A DNA stretch of 64,000 nt from an uncultured Psychromonas sp. (lineage in GTDB: Bacteria > Pseudomonadota > Gammaproteobacteria > Enterobacterales > Psychromonadaceae). A program made the translations under genes and the position numbers. A model generated the notes under the pieces. The model ran no database searches. It was not told the origin of the DNA and saw only the letters and a list, made by a program, of their open reading frames with translations. The stretch is taken from NCBI RefSeq assembly GCF_947489755.1, contig NZ_CANLFB010000005.1, positions 62,001 to 126,000 on the forward strand, read 5' to 3'. This document shows positions 48,678 to 58,863 of this stretch, one piece after another. Positions within the stretch are counted from its first letter, which is position 1, and the number at the start of each line of letters is the position of its first letter.

Positions 48678-50123
48678 ATGAAACAGGGTTTACAGTTGAA
48701 AATGGGTCAGCAATTAGCAATGACCCCTCAATTACAGCAAGCAATAAAACTATTGCAGCTATCAACGCTCGATCTTCAACAGGAGATTCAAAACGCATTA
48801 GACTCCAATCCTCTTTTAGAACAAGATGATCAAACAGGTACAGAAGAGTTAATCAAAGAAGCGGATAGCAGTGAAGTTGATACGTCAGAAGCTATTTCCC
48901 AACAAGAGTTTTCAGATGACTTACCCGCAGAAAAAGAGTGGGAAGAGTCTTACAATTCGACACCGATTACAGGTACCACCTCTAGCGCAGTTGCGTATGA
49001 TGGAGAAAGTACCGTCTATCAAGGAGAGTCATCGACTTCCCTACAAGACCATTTATTATGGCAAATGCAATTAACGCCTTTTACCGAGACAGATCAAGTC
49101 ATTGCAATGGCTATTATCGACTCTATCGATGAATCTGGGTATTTGACGACTGATTGTGAAAGTATTCTAGAGAGCTTACAAACAGACTTAGAAGAATTAG
49201 AATTAGATGAAGTGGAAGTCGTATTAAAACGTATTCAGCACTTCGACCCACTAGGTGTTGCTGCTCGTACCACTCAAGAATGTTTACAAATTCAACTTCG
49301 TCAATTACCAAGTACAACACCATGGCGAGATGAAGCGATCCAAATACTTGAGCAATACATGGATCTTCTTGGTAATAGGGATTACAGAACACTTGCACGT
49401 AAAAGTAAGTTTAAAGAAACACAACTTGCAGAAATAATGCGTTTAATCCAAAGCTTAGAGCCTCGTCCTGGTAATGGCATTGAAACCAGTGAAACACAAT
49501 ATATTATCCCAGATGTCTACGTTAAAAAGATCCAAGGCCAATGGCGAGTATCGTTAAATCAAGACTGTGATCCTAACTTATCGATCAACCAGCAATACGC
49601 TAATATGTGTTCAGGTAATATAAGTAAAACCGACTCTCAATTTATTAAAGGCCATCTACAAGAAGCTAAATGGTTTATTAAAAGCCTAGAGAATCGTAAT
49701 GATACATTATTAAAAGTATCTAATTGTATTGTGCAACAACAACAAGCTTTCTTTGAATATGGTGATGAGTCGATGAAACCAATGGTTTTAAATGACGTAG
49801 CCTTTGAAGTAGAAATGCATGAATCAACAATTTCCCGAGTGACAACACAGAAATTTATGCATACTCCTCGTGGCATATATGAGTTGAAGTTTTTCTTTTC
49901 AAGTCATGTTGCAACTGATGGTGGTGGCGAATGCTCATCAACCGCTATTCGAGCTTTAATTAAAAAACTGGTTGCTGCAGAGTTAACAACGAAACCTTTA
50001 AGTGATAACAAAATAACACAGTTACTGGAAGAAAAAGGTATTCAAGTAGCAAGACGTACTATTGCTAAGTACCGAGAATCATTAGGTATTCCACCTTCTA
50101 ACCAGCGAAAGCAATTACTTTAA
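48678..50123 (+). CDS. rpoN: RNA polymerase sigma-54 factor RpoN
   Basis: Sigma 54 directs transcription at -24/-12 promoters for nitrogen, motility and related functions. The N-terminal region I is rich in Gln ([29 protein letters not shown]), and the C-terminal RpoN box is [16 protein letters not shown]. The frame opens one codon earlier with a TTG at 48675, but the ATG at 48678 is the family start and has AGGAAG upstream. No hpf gene follows it. Confidence 0.97.
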   Translation: MKQGLQLKMGQQLAMTPQLQQAIKLLQLSTLDLQQEIQNALDSNPLLEQDDQTGTEELIKEADSSEVDTSEAISQQEFSDDLPAEKEWEESYNSTPITGTTSSAVAYDGESTVYQGESSTSLQDHLLWQMQLTPFTETDQVIAMAIIDSIDESGYLTTDCESILESLQTDLEELELDEVEVVLKRIQHFDPLGVAARTTQECLQIQLRQLPSTTPWRDEAIQILEQYMDLLGNRDYRTLARKSKFKETQLAEIMRLIQSLEPRPGNGIETSETQYIIPDVYVKKIQGQWRVSLNQDCDPNLSINQQYANMCSGNISKTDSQFIKGHLQEAKWFIKSLENRNDTLLKVSNCIVQQQQAFFEYGDESMKPMVLNDVAFEVEMHESTISRVTTQKFMHTPRGIYELKFFFSSHVATDGGGECSSTAIRALIKKLVAAELTTKPLSDNKITQLLEEKGIQVARRTIAKYRESLGIPPSNQRKQLL

Positions 50124-50220
50124 TGAGTAAGCAACGCAAATAAAATTGGGATTAACTATAGTTATTTAATGCTAACCTGCTAAACTCGCGCGTCCATTAA
50201 GTACAGTTAAACTAAATATT

Positions 50221-50664
50221 ATGAAAATATCTACTTTATTAAATCAAGATTCAGTATTCTGCCAAACAGCTTGCACGAGTAAAAAAGGGGCGTTAGAAAA
50301 AATCAGCCTTATTGCGGCTAAAGAATTAAACTTAGATGCGCAAGAATTGTTTGAAAGCTTAATTGCACGAGAGAAAATTGGGTCGACTGGCGTTGGGTCA
50401 GGCATTGCTATCCCACATGTTAAAATATCGAGTGAATTACCTGCAACCGCTGTATTTTTACAATGTGAAACAGGTATTGATTATGATTCATATGACGGTA
50501 ATAAAGTCGATATATTGTTTGCTATATTCGTACCAGAAGATCTTTGTAAACAATATCTTTCTGCTTTATCAGAGATAAGCCAAAAACTATTAGATAAACA
50601 ATTTTTACGTCAATTACGTAGTGCACAAAACAACCAAGAGTTATTTGAATTACTGACGTCATAA
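50221..50664 (+). CDS. ptsN: Nitrogen-regulatory PTS IIA protein PtsN (EIIA-Ntr)
   Basis: PtsN is the terminal phosphoacceptor of the nitrogen PTS and influences K+ transport and other systems. The phosphorylated His66 is in GSGIAIPHVKIS. It has 147 residues. It lies 97 bp after rpoN with no hpf between, and 15 bp before rapZ. Confidence 0.94.
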   Translation: MKISTLLNQDSVFCQTACTSKKGALEKISLIAAKELNLDAQELFESLIAREKIGSTGVGSGIAIPHVKISSELPATAVFLQCETGIDYDSYDGNKVDILFAIFVPEDLCKQYLSALSEISQKLLDKQFLRQLRSAQNNQELFELLTS

Positions 50665-50679
50665 ATCACAGGAGTAGAT

Positions 50680-51522
50680 ATGAAGTTAATTGTTATTAGT
50701 GGTCGTTCAGGATCAGGAAAAACAATTGCCCTCCATGTACTTGAAGATTTAGGTTACAACTGTATTGATGGCGTTCCGTATCAATTATTAGAACAATTAA
50801 TTGATACGGTTGACCCAAAAGATAATAAAGTAGCAGTTACCTTAGATATACGTAATATGCCAACTAAAGTTGATGAAATTAAGCAGCTTGTTGAATCATT
50901 ACAGAAAAAAGTCGAATTAGAAATCATCTATATAGATGCGCTCACTAGCGAACTAATTCGTCGTTATAGTGAAACACGTCGTTTACATCCTCTCTCCAAA
51001 CAAAAACTTTCACTATCTCAAGCGTTAGAATTAGAAAAAGAAATGCTAGCGCCATTACAAGCACTCTCTGCTTTTTCCATTGATACAACCGCCCTGTCAG
51101 TTCATAATTTAAATGAACATTTAAAAATATACTTGCAAGGCTCAACCAAGAGTAATTTATTAGTTATTTTTCAATCTTTTGGTTTTAAACATATACACCC
51201 ACAAGATGCTGATTATATTTTTGATGTGCGTTTTTTACCGAATCCATATTGGGAAAAAAACTTAAAAGAATATTCAGGTAAAGATAAACTTATTCAAGAC
51301 TATTTAAGTGCTTTTCCATTAGTCAAAGAAACCATCACTAATATCGAAAATCTATTCTTAACTTGGCTTCCTCATTTAGAACAAAACAACCGTAACTATG
51401 TGACCATTGCTATTGGTTGTACTGGCGGCAGACACCGTTCTGTTTATATAACAGAGCAAATAGCGGCACGTTTTAAACATAAATACCAAATACAAATTGA
51501 ACACAAATGTTTAAAGGAGTAA
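50680..51522 (+). CDS. rapZ: RNase adapter protein RapZ
   Basis: RapZ binds GlmY/GlmZ-type small RNAs and guides RNase E in enterobacteria. Walker A GRSGSGKT is at 8-15; the C-terminal domain ends with IAIGCTGGRHRSVYITEQIA, the family's RNA-binding and substrate-binding region. The 280-residue length is normal. It is 6 bp before npr. Whether GlmZ-type RNAs exist here is not visible. Confidence 0.93.
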   Translation: MKLIVISGRSGSGKTIALHVLEDLGYNCIDGVPYQLLEQLIDTVDPKDNKVAVTLDIRNMPTKVDEIKQLVESLQKKVELEIIYIDALTSELIRRYSETRRLHPLSKQKLSLSQALELEKEMLAPLQALSAFSIDTTALSVHNLNEHLKIYLQGSTKSNLLVIFQSFGFKHIHPQDADYIFDVRFLPNPYWEKNLKEYSGKDKLIQDYLSAFPLVKETITNIENLFLTWLPHLEQNNRNYVTIAIGCTGGRHRSVYITEQIAARFKHKYQIQIEHKCLKE

Positions 51523-51528
51523 TTCCTG

Positions 51529-51804
51529 TTGGATAAAATTAAGCAAACAATTACAATACAAAACAAGCTCGGCTTGCATACACGTGCAACCATAAAGTTA
51601 GTTGAATTAGTCAATGCCTTTGATGCGCAAATCACTATTACTCATAATGAAAAAAAAGCAGATGCCGGTAGCGTACTTGGCTTATTAGTACTGGAAACCT
51701 GTTTTGGTCAAGAAATTGAAATAGAAGCACAAGGTACACAAGCACAAGAAGCGATGCTCGCTGTCACTGAGCTCATCGAAAATAAATTTTTAGAAGAAGA
51801 ATAA
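51529..51804 (+). CDS. npr: Phosphocarrier protein NPr
   Basis: NPr is the HPr-like protein of the nitrogen PTS, passing phosphate to PtsN. The active-site His17 is in GLHTRATIKLVEL. The 91 residues start with TTG, supported by AAAGGAG 9 nt upstream. It is the last of the ptsN-rapZ-npr set. Confidence 0.93.
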   Translation: MDKIKQTITIQNKLGLHTRATIKLVELVNAFDAQITITHNEKKADAGSVLGLLVLETCFGQEIEIEAQGTQAQEAMLAVTELIENKFLEEE

Positions 51805-51818
51805 CGCTAGGAGCAAGT

Positions 51819-53180
51819 ATGCTGGAAAACACTAAAGTTGATAATACCCAGCTGCGACTTCAAGAAGTAAAAAAAGCGCTTGAACACGGTATGTTTGTAT
51901 TAGCACGCAGCATTTTAGATAAAATGCCTGCTTGTGATGTTGCCTTTCTATTAGAATCCTCCCCTCCTGCCGATCGTAAAGTATTATGGAATTTAACAGA
52001 CCATGATCAACACGGTGAAATCCTAGAAGAGTTAAATGAAGATGCTAAAGATGGCATCATTAATTTAATGGGAACAGACAACCTAGTCGCTGCGACAGAA
52101 GGCATGGAAACAGATGGTTTAGCCTACGTATTACGTGGCATCCCAGATAGTGTATATAGAGCCGTTCTAGAGCAAATGGACACCCAAGACAGGCAACGAG
52201 TCGAACTCGCCTTAGCATTCCCTGAAGACACTGCCGGTTCAATGATGAATACCGATACGGTCACCGTCCGTCCAGATGTCTCGATTGAAGTTGTTTTACG
52301 CTATTTACGTTTAAAAGGTTCATTGCCCGATACTACCGATGCTTTATACGTTGTTGACACTGATAATAAGCTACTTGGCGATGTTTCCTTATCTACTTTA
52401 TTAACGGTAGAGCCAACCTCCATTATCAGTGATGTGATGAATCATGACACTGAACCACTACAAGTATTGATGGAAGAAAATGAAATAGCAAAGCTATTTG
52501 AGCGACATGATTGGATTTCAGCACCTGTTATTGATGATAATAAACAGTTATTAGGTCGTATTACCATCGATGATGTCGTTGATATAATTCGAGAGAATGC
52601 AGAACATTCAATGATGGGTATGGCAGGTATGGATGATGACGAAGATACCTTCGCACCAATTTTACCCAGCGCTAAGCGTCGTACGGTATGGTTATCAGTT
52701 AACTTAATTGCCGCTTTTATTGCCGCCTCTGTTTCTAATATGTTTGAAGCCACTTTAGAGCAAGTAGCAACACTTGCTGTATTAATGACTATTGTACCTA
52801 GTATGGGCGGTATTGCTGGCAATCAAACATTAGCCTTAGTTATTCGAGGTATCGCAGTTGGCCATATTAGCAGCAGCAATACGCGTTGGTTAATTGGTAA
52901 AGAAGCTGCTATTGGCGTATTAAACGGTATGATTTGGGCCGTGTTAGTCGCCACTGCCGTTGTATTATGGAAAGGAGATATGCAAGTGGGTTATATCATT
53001 GCAGGTGCAATGTTTATTAATCTTTCCATAGCAGGGATCGCTGGGGTTTGTATTCCGCTATTAATGCATAAGTATAAGATAGACCCTGCATTAGCGGGCG
53101 GTATGGCATTAACAACCGTTACTGATGTTATTGGCTTATTTTCATTCTTAGGAATGGCAACATTAGTCTTACGTCATTAA
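51819..53180 (+). CDS. mgtE: Magnesium transporter MgtE
   Basis: MgtE is a Mg2+-gated Mg2+ channel of the inner membrane. Parts in order: the N domain (about 1-130), two CBS domains (about 135-260), and a five-helix transmembrane domain (about 285-453) with the pore motif VPSMGGIAGNQTLALVIRG. The 453-residue length is typical. It follows npr by 14 bp, and in several gammaproteobacteria mgtE follows the ptsN cluster. Confidence 0.94.
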   Translation: MLENTKVDNTQLRLQEVKKALEHGMFVLARSILDKMPACDVAFLLESSPPADRKVLWNLTDHDQHGEILEELNEDAKDGIINLMGTDNLVAATEGMETDGLAYVLRGIPDSVYRAVLEQMDTQDRQRVELALAFPEDTAGSMMNTDTVTVRPDVSIEVVLRYLRLKGSLPDTTDALYVVDTDNKLLGDVSLSTLLTVEPTSIISDVMNHDTEPLQVLMEENEIAKLFERHDWISAPVIDDNKQLLGRITIDDVVDIIRENAEHSMMGMAGMDDDEDTFAPILPSAKRRTVWLSVNLIAAFIAASVSNMFEATLEQVATLAVLMTIVPSMGGIAGNQTLALVIRGIAVGHISSSNTRWLIGKEAAIGVLNGMIWAVLVATAVVLWKGDMQVGYIIAGAMFINLSIAGIAGVCIPLLMHKYKIDPALAGGMALTTVTDVIGLFSFLGMATLVLRH

Positions 53181-53198
53181 TGCTTTAATATTATCATC

Positions 53199-53240
53199 AT
53201 GACTAACCTTCTATTTCATACTATTTAGGGGGTTAGTCAT
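53199..53240. terminator. Long-loop hairpin between convergent mgtE and yacL
   Basis: ATGACTAACC (53199-53208) pairs with GGTTAGTCAT (53231-53240) across a 22-nt loop. T-rich DNA is weak here, so terminator function is likely by position only. Confidence 0.55.
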
Positions 53241-53245
53241 TATGA

Positions 53246-53608
53246 TTAAATAAATTCTAACCATGATTCAATTAAATTAAGAAAGTCTTCTAACCCACAT
53301 TCAGCTTGAATCTCTTGGTCATAAAAATTTAAGTCATTCGCATCTTCTAAATCAGAATCTGATTGATGTAAACTATGATTAACAATAATCGCTTCTTCGG
53401 TATTTAAATCTAAAGCAAACTCATCACCGATTAATTTATATTCAGTAATTTCTTTGTTTTGTAACTGTGCAATCACAGTCAGTAATGCTTCAACCCAGTC
53501 TTTTTTTTGACCTTCTTGCTCTAACCAAGTACCAAAAGCTTCATGTCCCATCGATAACTTTACCGTTGCCTTATCGCTGAAATAGTCTTTTTTAAAGTCA
53601 AATTCCAT
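53246..53608 (-). CDS. yacL: UPF0231 family protein YacL
   Basis: The 120-residue acidic protein of unknown function has the UPF0231 signature MEFDFKKDYFSDKATVKLSMGHEAFGTWLE and a C-terminal CGLEDFLNLIESW. The E. coli homologue yacL is also near the PDH operon, so the location supports the call. It is a single gene. Confidence 0.88.
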   Translation of the reverse strand: MEFDFKKDYFSDKATVKLSMGHEAFGTWLEQEGQKKDWVEALLTVIAQLQNKEITEYKLIGDEFALDLNTEEAIIVNHSLHQSDSDLEDANDLNFYDQEIQAECGLEDFLNLIESWLEFI

Positions 53609-53858
53609 TGTCTTAATCTCTGTTATTTAATTAATGCCAGCAGTATAAACAGGTTTTAATATTATACCAATTTAGTATAGAGAAGATTTAAATAGCAGGA
53701 ATCAATAAACCAAAGTGCATACCAAACAATATTATTATGTTTACGTTTCGATTGATTGATTAATTGAATCATTAATGAAAAAAAAATAAAAAGATTGAAT
53801 CTGCCAAGTCATTAAAAGTAGTTAATAGATAGGAATAGATAAAAGTAGATAGAAACAA

Positions 53859-53887
53859 AAAAGCCCTTACAAAATGTAAAGGCTTTT
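53859..53887 (-). terminator. Terminator of the wHTH-receiver gene
   Basis: An imperfect 13-bp stem (53859-53871 with 53875-53887) is followed by T's on the minus strand. Confidence 0.8.
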
Positions 53888-53906
53888 TATGAATGGTGAG
53901 CGTTAA

Positions 53907-54752
53907 TTAAGAATTAACGGCCATTTTTAATTCAGCAGCAGCAACAACATTCGTTGGTACTAACTCGTAAGCTGCTTGTGGCTTTAATACTACATTTGAT
54001 TTACTTGCAACCATTAGCATTTGTTTAAGACGGTTTGACTCAAAAGGTTTTAATAATAAACCTTGAACGTCTAATAAACTATTTAAACCTAATAGCTCAC
54101 GTTGTACGTCGTTATGAGAGTTTAAGATGCTAATGTCAGCTGATGCTGATGTTTGACCTGTACGGATTGATTTAATTAACTCAATACCAGAACATTCAGG
54201 TAATAAAGCATCAACAATAATTAAGTCAAAATCTTGTAGTGCGATTGAACGTTCTGCTTCAAGTGTTGTAGCAACACCTTCAACGTAAGAAACATTTAAC
54301 GCTTCTAACTGTTCAATTAACTGTATACGACCTTCTGCAGAACCTTCAACAATTAACACTTTCATGTTAGTAATTGCATTAGTAATGATCTCACCTTGTG
54401 CCATTGGTGAAACGGTATTTTCAGAAACAGTTAAACCTTCCATACGTGCAATGTAGCCACGTTTAGGAATAGTAGAGATATTTAAACCGTGAAGACTCAA
54501 TGTGCCTACACTTTTACGTAGCTGAGAGATATGTTGGTTGATTGTATGGTCTGTAACTAAACGTCCCCAAACATGTTGAGCAAGATCTTCACGTGTAACA
54601 ACTGTATTAACATTTTTACATAGGAAATGTAAAAGAGAAGTACGCAAAGGACCTAAATAAACTTTACGACTGCCATGAATTAAACTATTTTGGCTCGTAT
54701 CAATGTGGAATTCGCCCACAACTAAACTTTTTTCTAACATAGTAGTACCCAT
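53907..54752 (-). CDS. Transcriptional regulator with N-terminal winged helix and C-terminal receiver domain
   Basis: The 281-residue protein has unusual order: an OmpR-type DNA-binding domain (about 10-105, LGPLRTSLLHFLCKN, then DHTINQHISQLRKSVG and IPKRGYIAR) followed by a receiver-like domain (about 130-252). The phosphoacceptor Asp181 (IIVDALLPECSG), Ser212 and Lys235 (LLLKPF) are kept. The acidic pair after strand 1 is reduced to Glu-Gly (LIVEGSAEG), so phosphorylation may be weak or altered. I chose the ATG at 54752; ATG 54740 is equally possible. The frame runs back to 54845 with an unlikely N-terminus. There is no sensor kinase nearby. Function is unknown. Confidence 0.8.
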   Translation of the reverse strand: MGTTMLEKSLVVGEFHIDTSQNSLIHGSRKVYLGPLRTSLLHFLCKNVNTVVTREDLAQHVWGRLVTDHTINQHISQLRKSVGTLSLHGLNISTIPKRGYIARMEGLTVSENTVSPMAQGEIITNAITNMKVLIVEGSAEGRIQLIEQLEALNVSYVEGVATTLEAERSIALQDFDLIIVDALLPECSGIELIKSIRTGQTSASADISILNSHNDVQRELLGLNSLLDVQGLLLKPFESNRLKQMLMVASKSNVVLKPQAAYELVPTNVVAAAELKMAVNS

Positions 54753-55638
54753 TTTTGTTTTAATGTAAGTGCCAGTTCCAGTGGATAGGCAATTTTTTAT
54801 TTTAATTTTCGGACTGCTTAAGCAATCTCTTATATATAAACGCAATCATATTATCAAATTAACATAAAAACACAAACGTATTCCTATCCAGTCATTAATT
54901 TGTAAAATTAACATCACGAACCATTACTATAGAGTAGTTTTTTTATCATGCCAATAAAAAATGCATATTAAATTCATTTAATAATATCAATTTTTTCTTT
55001 CTTTTTACTTTTACTTTTTATTTCGTTAAATAAATATGCATTTTATCATTAAACATAAGATCGTATTATTTTGAAATAATTGATCCAATTTTCATACATG
55101 AATATCAAATTTATACATAGAAGTTAATATTTAGTATGGTAAGTCGTTATTAAATTGATATCCCATCAAGCCGCATTAAAACTGATAATATTATGTTATA
55201 AAAACACAATACTAAATATCAAAATCGCTTTTATCAAAAGTAATCTACAGAAGAATTATTCATCTCGACTGTATATTCCTCTGTACCCAGCCTCTGTAGC
55301 ATACATAACTAATTAACTAGTTATTCAATATGAATGATTAAAAAATCAACTATTACATTAATGTCTTTTATAAAAAGATAATAAGGGTTTGGACGGCTTA
55401 TATATCGATTTATTGCTTCTGCTTGTGAATATTTGATAAGAGACTTAAAAGTAAGGAGTGGGTTAATTTAAATTAATCATAACAAAAGCTAATCGCAATG
55501 ATACTTAATCGTTTTATTTTGTTGTTTATTATATTGTTTATTGAATATTGAAATGTAAAGCTTTGAGAGGATATGCATTGTTCTTGCTTATATCTAAACT
55601 TATAGCGGGAATAATTTAGTTAAAAATAGAATACAAAA
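54753..55638. other. Large non-coding gap between lpd and the regulator gene
   Basis: Almost 890 bp with no supported gene. The A/T content is higher than around it. It must hold the regulator's promoter. There are many short A/T palindromes but no clear operator. A tiny plus-strand ORF after a GAGAGG site near 55573 (10 codons) is not convincing. Confidence 0.5.
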
Positions 55639-55661
55639 AAGGCAGCTCAATGAGCTGCCTT
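55639..55661 (-). terminator. Terminator of the pdhR-aceEF-lpd region
   Basis: AAGGCAGCTC (55639-55648) pairs with GAGCTGCCTT (55652-55661), with TTTTTT following on the minus strand. It lies 25 bp past the lpd stop. Confidence 0.9.
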
Positions 55662-55685
55662 AATATTAACAATTAGTTTGTTAAA

Positions 55686-57116
55686 CTATTTACGTTTTAC
55701 CGCTTTTGCATTTGGTAAATCAGTAATTGAACCTTCATAAATCTCAGCAGCTAAGCCTACTGATTCATGTAGTGTTGGATGTGCATGAATTGTTAATGCG
55801 ATATCTTCAGCATCACAACCCATTTCAATTGCTAAGCCGATTTCACCCAGTAATTCACCTGCATTAGTACCAACAACAGAACCACCAAGAATACGGTGAG
55901 TATCTTTATCAAAGATAAGCTTAGTCATACCATCTGAACAATCAGATGCAATTGCACGGCCAGAAGCTGCCCAAGGGAATACAGATTTTTCGTAGTTAAG
56001 ACCTTGCTCTTTCGCTTCTTTCTCTGTTACGCCAACCCAAGCCATTTCTGGCTCAGTGTACGCGATTGAAGGAATTGTTTTAGGATCAAAGTAATGTTTC
56101 TTACCAGCAATAACTTCAGCAGCAACATGCGCTTCATGCACACCTTTGTGAGCAAGCATTGGTTGGCCAACGATATCACCGATTGCATGAATATGCGGTA
56201 CGTTAGTATGCATTTGCTTATCAACTTCGATAAAGCCACGCTCAGTTACTGTAATACCTGCTTTTTCAGCATCTAGTGATAAACCGTTTGGTACACGACC
56301 TACAGCCACTAATACTGCATCATAAGCTTTTGCTTCTGCTGGTGCATTTTTACCTTCAAAAGAAACGTATAACGCATCTTCTTTAGCTTCAACGCCAGTT
56401 ACTTTAGTTTCAAGCATGATGTTGAATTTATTTTTTACTTTCTTAGTATAAACTTGCACGATATCTTTATCGGCAGCTGGCACTAATTGGTCAGCAAACT
56501 CTACAACATCAACATCAGAACCTAGAGATTTGTACACTGTACCCATTTCTAGACCGATGATACCACCACCTAATACAAGTAAACGTTTTGGAACAGATTT
56601 AAGCTCTAGCGCATCTGTTGAATCCCAAACACGTGGGTCATCATGTGGAATAAATGGCAGTTTGATAGGGCGAGAGCCTGCAGCGATAACCGCATTGTCA
56701 AACGTAATAGTCGTTACTTCGCCATCAAGATCTGTTGCTTCAATCGTATTTGGACCAGTGAAACGACCCATACCAGTAACACTTGTTACTTTACGCATTT
56801 TAGCCATGCCTTGAAGGCCACCAGTCAGCTGTGAAACTACTTTTTCTTTCCAGATACGGATTTTATCAATATCTGTAGAAGGCTCACCAAATAATACACC
56901 GTGCTCAGATAGTGCTTTTGCTTCTTCAATTACTTTAGAAACATGTAGAAGAGCTTTTGATGGGATACAACCTACGTTTAAACAAACACCACCTAGTGTG
57001 CTGTATTTTTCGATTAGAACAGTTTCTAACCCTAAATCTGCTGCACGAAATGCTGCAGAATACCCTGCAGGGCCAGAACCTAATACAACAACCTGCGTTT
57101 TAATTTCTTTACTCAT
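55686..57116 (-). CDS. lpd: Dihydrolipoamide dehydrogenase
   Basis: This is the E3 component of the pyruvate and 2-oxoglutarate dehydrogenase complexes. The FAD site is VVVLGSGPAGYSAAFRAADLG, the redox disulfide is GGVCLNVGCIPSKAL, the NAD site is LVLGGGIIGLEMGTV, and the His-Glu catalytic pair is in IHAHPTLHESV. I start at the ATG at 57116 (GAGG upstream, MSKEIKTQVVVLG, 476 residues). The frame is open eight codons upstream. It follows aceF by 106 bp. Confidence 0.97.
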   Translation of the reverse strand: MSKEIKTQVVVLGSGPAGYSAAFRAADLGLETVLIEKYSTLGGVCLNVGCIPSKALLHVSKVIEEAKALSEHGVLFGEPSTDIDKIRIWKEKVVSQLTGGLQGMAKMRKVTSVTGMGRFTGPNTIEATDLDGEVTTITFDNAVIAAGSRPIKLPFIPHDDPRVWDSTDALELKSVPKRLLVLGGGIIGLEMGTVYKSLGSDVDVVEFADQLVPAADKDIVQVYTKKVKNKFNIMLETKVTGVEAKEDALYVSFEGKNAPAEAKAYDAVLVAVGRVPNGLSLDAEKAGITVTERGFIEVDKQMHTNVPHIHAIGDIVGQPMLAHKGVHEAHVAAEVIAGKKHYFDPKTIPSIAYTEPEMAWVGVTEKEAKEQGLNYEKSVFPWAASGRAIASDCSDGMTKLIFDKDTHRILGGSVVGTNAGELLGEIGLAIEMGCDAEDIALTIHAHPTLHESVGLAAEIYEGSITDLPNAKAVKRK

Positions 57117-57222
57117 GACGACCTCTATAAATAAGAACACTCGAATAGGATTTGTAGTCTATTCAAATGTTAATAGAATGTAAATAAATGGTCGACATAA
57201 CTGCCGACCTGCTTAACAAAGA

Positions 57223-58806
57223 TTATAGGATTAACGTACGTAAATCAGATAAGTGCTTATTAACGGCAGTAATAAAGCGTGCACCGTCAGCACCATCGAT
57301 TACACGATGGTCATATGAAAGAGCAAGAGGAACCATCATACGAGGTTCAAATTCTTTACCATTCCATTGTGGTTTAATTGCTGATTTAGAAACACCTAAA
57401 ATTGCAACTTCAGGTGCATTTACGATTGGTGTAAATTGAGTACCACCGATACCGCCAAGACTAGAGATAGTCATACTACCACCTTGCATATCTTTAGCCG
57501 TTAATTTACCAGCACGTGCTTTCTTAGAAATCTCAGCGATGTCACGACAGATATCAAAAATACCTTTGTTTAATACATCTTTCACTACTGGTACAACTAG
57601 ACCGTTTGGTGTGTCTACTGCGATACCAATGTTAAAGTATTTCTTAAGAATCAAGCTTTGACCATCTTCAGATAGAGATGAATTAAAGTTAGGGTATTGT
57701 TGTAATGCTTTAGCTACCGCTTTCATCATAAACACTAATGGGCTAATTTTAACACCTAAGTCTTGTTTAAGCGCGATTGCATTTTGTTCTTTACGGAACT
57801 CTTCTAATTCAGTGATATCAGCTTCATCGAATTGTGTAACATGTGGGATAGTCACCCAGTTACGGTGTAGAGCAGGACCTGATATTTTTTGGATGCGAGA
57901 AAGCTCTTTCACTTCCACTTCACCAAATTTAGCAAAATCTACTTTAGGAGAAGCTGCTACAGCTAGACCGCCAGCGCCACCAGATTTAGCCGCTTGTAAT
58001 TGTGCTTTAACGTATTTTTGTACGTCATCTTTTGTTGTGCGTCCTTTAGGACCAGTAGAAGCAATTACATTTAAGTCTAAATCGAATTCACGTGCGATAC
58101 GACGAACTGATGGTGAAGCTTTAACGTCTTTGTTGACAGCAACTTCAGCTTTAGCTGCTTTTGCAGGAGCTGGAGCCGCTGCAGGTGCTGCTTTAGGTGC
58201 TTCTGCTGCTGGAGCAGGTGCTGCTACAGGTGCCGCAGCGCCTTGAGCTTCAACCAATAAAATTAATGTGCCTTCAGACACTTTATCGCCAGTCGCAATT
58301 TTAATTTCTTTAACAACACCACCGAATGGAGCTGGTACGTCCATTGATGCTTTATCGCCTTCAACAGTAATGATATCTTGGTCTTCAGTGATCGTATCGC
58401 CAACAGCAACTAGAATGTCAGTCACTTCAACTTCATCACCACCGATATCTGGAACGCATAGTTCTTTAACTGCAGTCGCTGCTTGTGCAACTGGCGCTGC
58501 AGCTTCAACTGGTGCAGCTGGAGCTTCAACTGGTGCAGCTGGAGCTTCTGCAGGCGCGGCAGCTGAGCCAGCTACTTCAACGATTAATACTAAGTTACCT
58601 TCAGAAACGCTGTCACCAACATTTACTTTGATTTCTTTAACAACACCAGCAACTGATGAAGGTACGTCCATTGACGCTTTATCGCCTTCAATCGTTAATA
58701 CATCTTGGTCTTCAGCGATAGTATCGCCGACTGCAACTAAGATATCAGTAATATCAGCCGCATCAGCACCAATATCAGGTAGTAAAAATTCTTTTAATTC
58801 AGACAT
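57223..58806 (-). CDS. aceF: Pyruvate dehydrogenase E2 component (dihydrolipoamide acetyltransferase)
   Basis: This is the PDH core enzyme. From the ATG at 58806 (AGGA upstream; [13 protein letters not shown]) it has 527 residues. It shows two lipoyl domains with lipoyl-lysines Lys43 and Lys152 in [10 protein letters not shown], Ala/Pro-rich linkers, a peripheral-subunit-binding domain (about 228-268) and the acyltransferase domain ending with [16 protein letters not shown]. coli has three lipoyl domains; two here is common in marine relatives. The first linker contains a perfect 21-bp tandem repeat (58501-58542). Confidence 0.97.
   Translation of the reverse strand: MSELKEFLLPDIGADAADITDILVAVGDTIAEDQDVLTIEGDKASMDVPSSVAGVVKEIKVNVGDSVSEGNLVLIVEVAGSAAAPAEAPAAPVEAPAAPVEAAAPVAQAATAVKELCVPDIGGDEVEVTDILVAVGDTITEDQDIITVEGDKASMDVPAPFGGVVKEIKIATGDKVSEGTLILLVEAQGAAAPVAAPAPAAEAPKAAPAAAPAPAKAAKAEVAVNKDVKASPSVRRIAREFDLDLNVIASTGPKGRTTKDDVQKYVKAQLQAAKSGGAGGLAVAASPKVDFAKFGEVEVKELSRIQKISGPALHRNWVTIPHVTQFDEADITELEEFRKEQNAIALKQDLGVKISPLVFMMKAVAKALQQYPNFNSSLSEDGQSLILKKYFNIGIAVDTPNGLVVPVVKDVLNKGIFDICRDIAEISKKARAGKLTAKDMQGGSMTISSLGGIGGTQFTPIVNAPEVAILGVSKSAIKPQWNGKEFEPRMMVPLALSYDHRVIDGADGARFITAVNKHLSDLRTLIL
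58501..58542. repeat. 21-bp tandem repeat in the aceF linker
   Basis: Two perfect in-frame copies of a 21-bp unit encode a doubled APVEAPA-type linker stretch. Such copies expand and shrink easily. Confidence 0.85.
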
Positions 58807-58863
58807 AATAATTTTCCTAATCAATAAAAGTCGGTGTTAGCTTTTACTAACACCGAGACTGAT

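Noticed and set aside
55573-55605. Tiny ORF of 10 codons with a GAGAGG site in the gap before lpd
   Set aside because: It is followed by the lpd terminator of the opposite strand and controls nothing obvious; one such ORF is expected by chance.
57812-58840. Plus-strand Ala/Thr/Ser-rich ORFs over aceF
   Set aside because: They are antisense to the Ala/Pro linkers and lipoyl domains; no ribosome-binding sites, no family resemblance.
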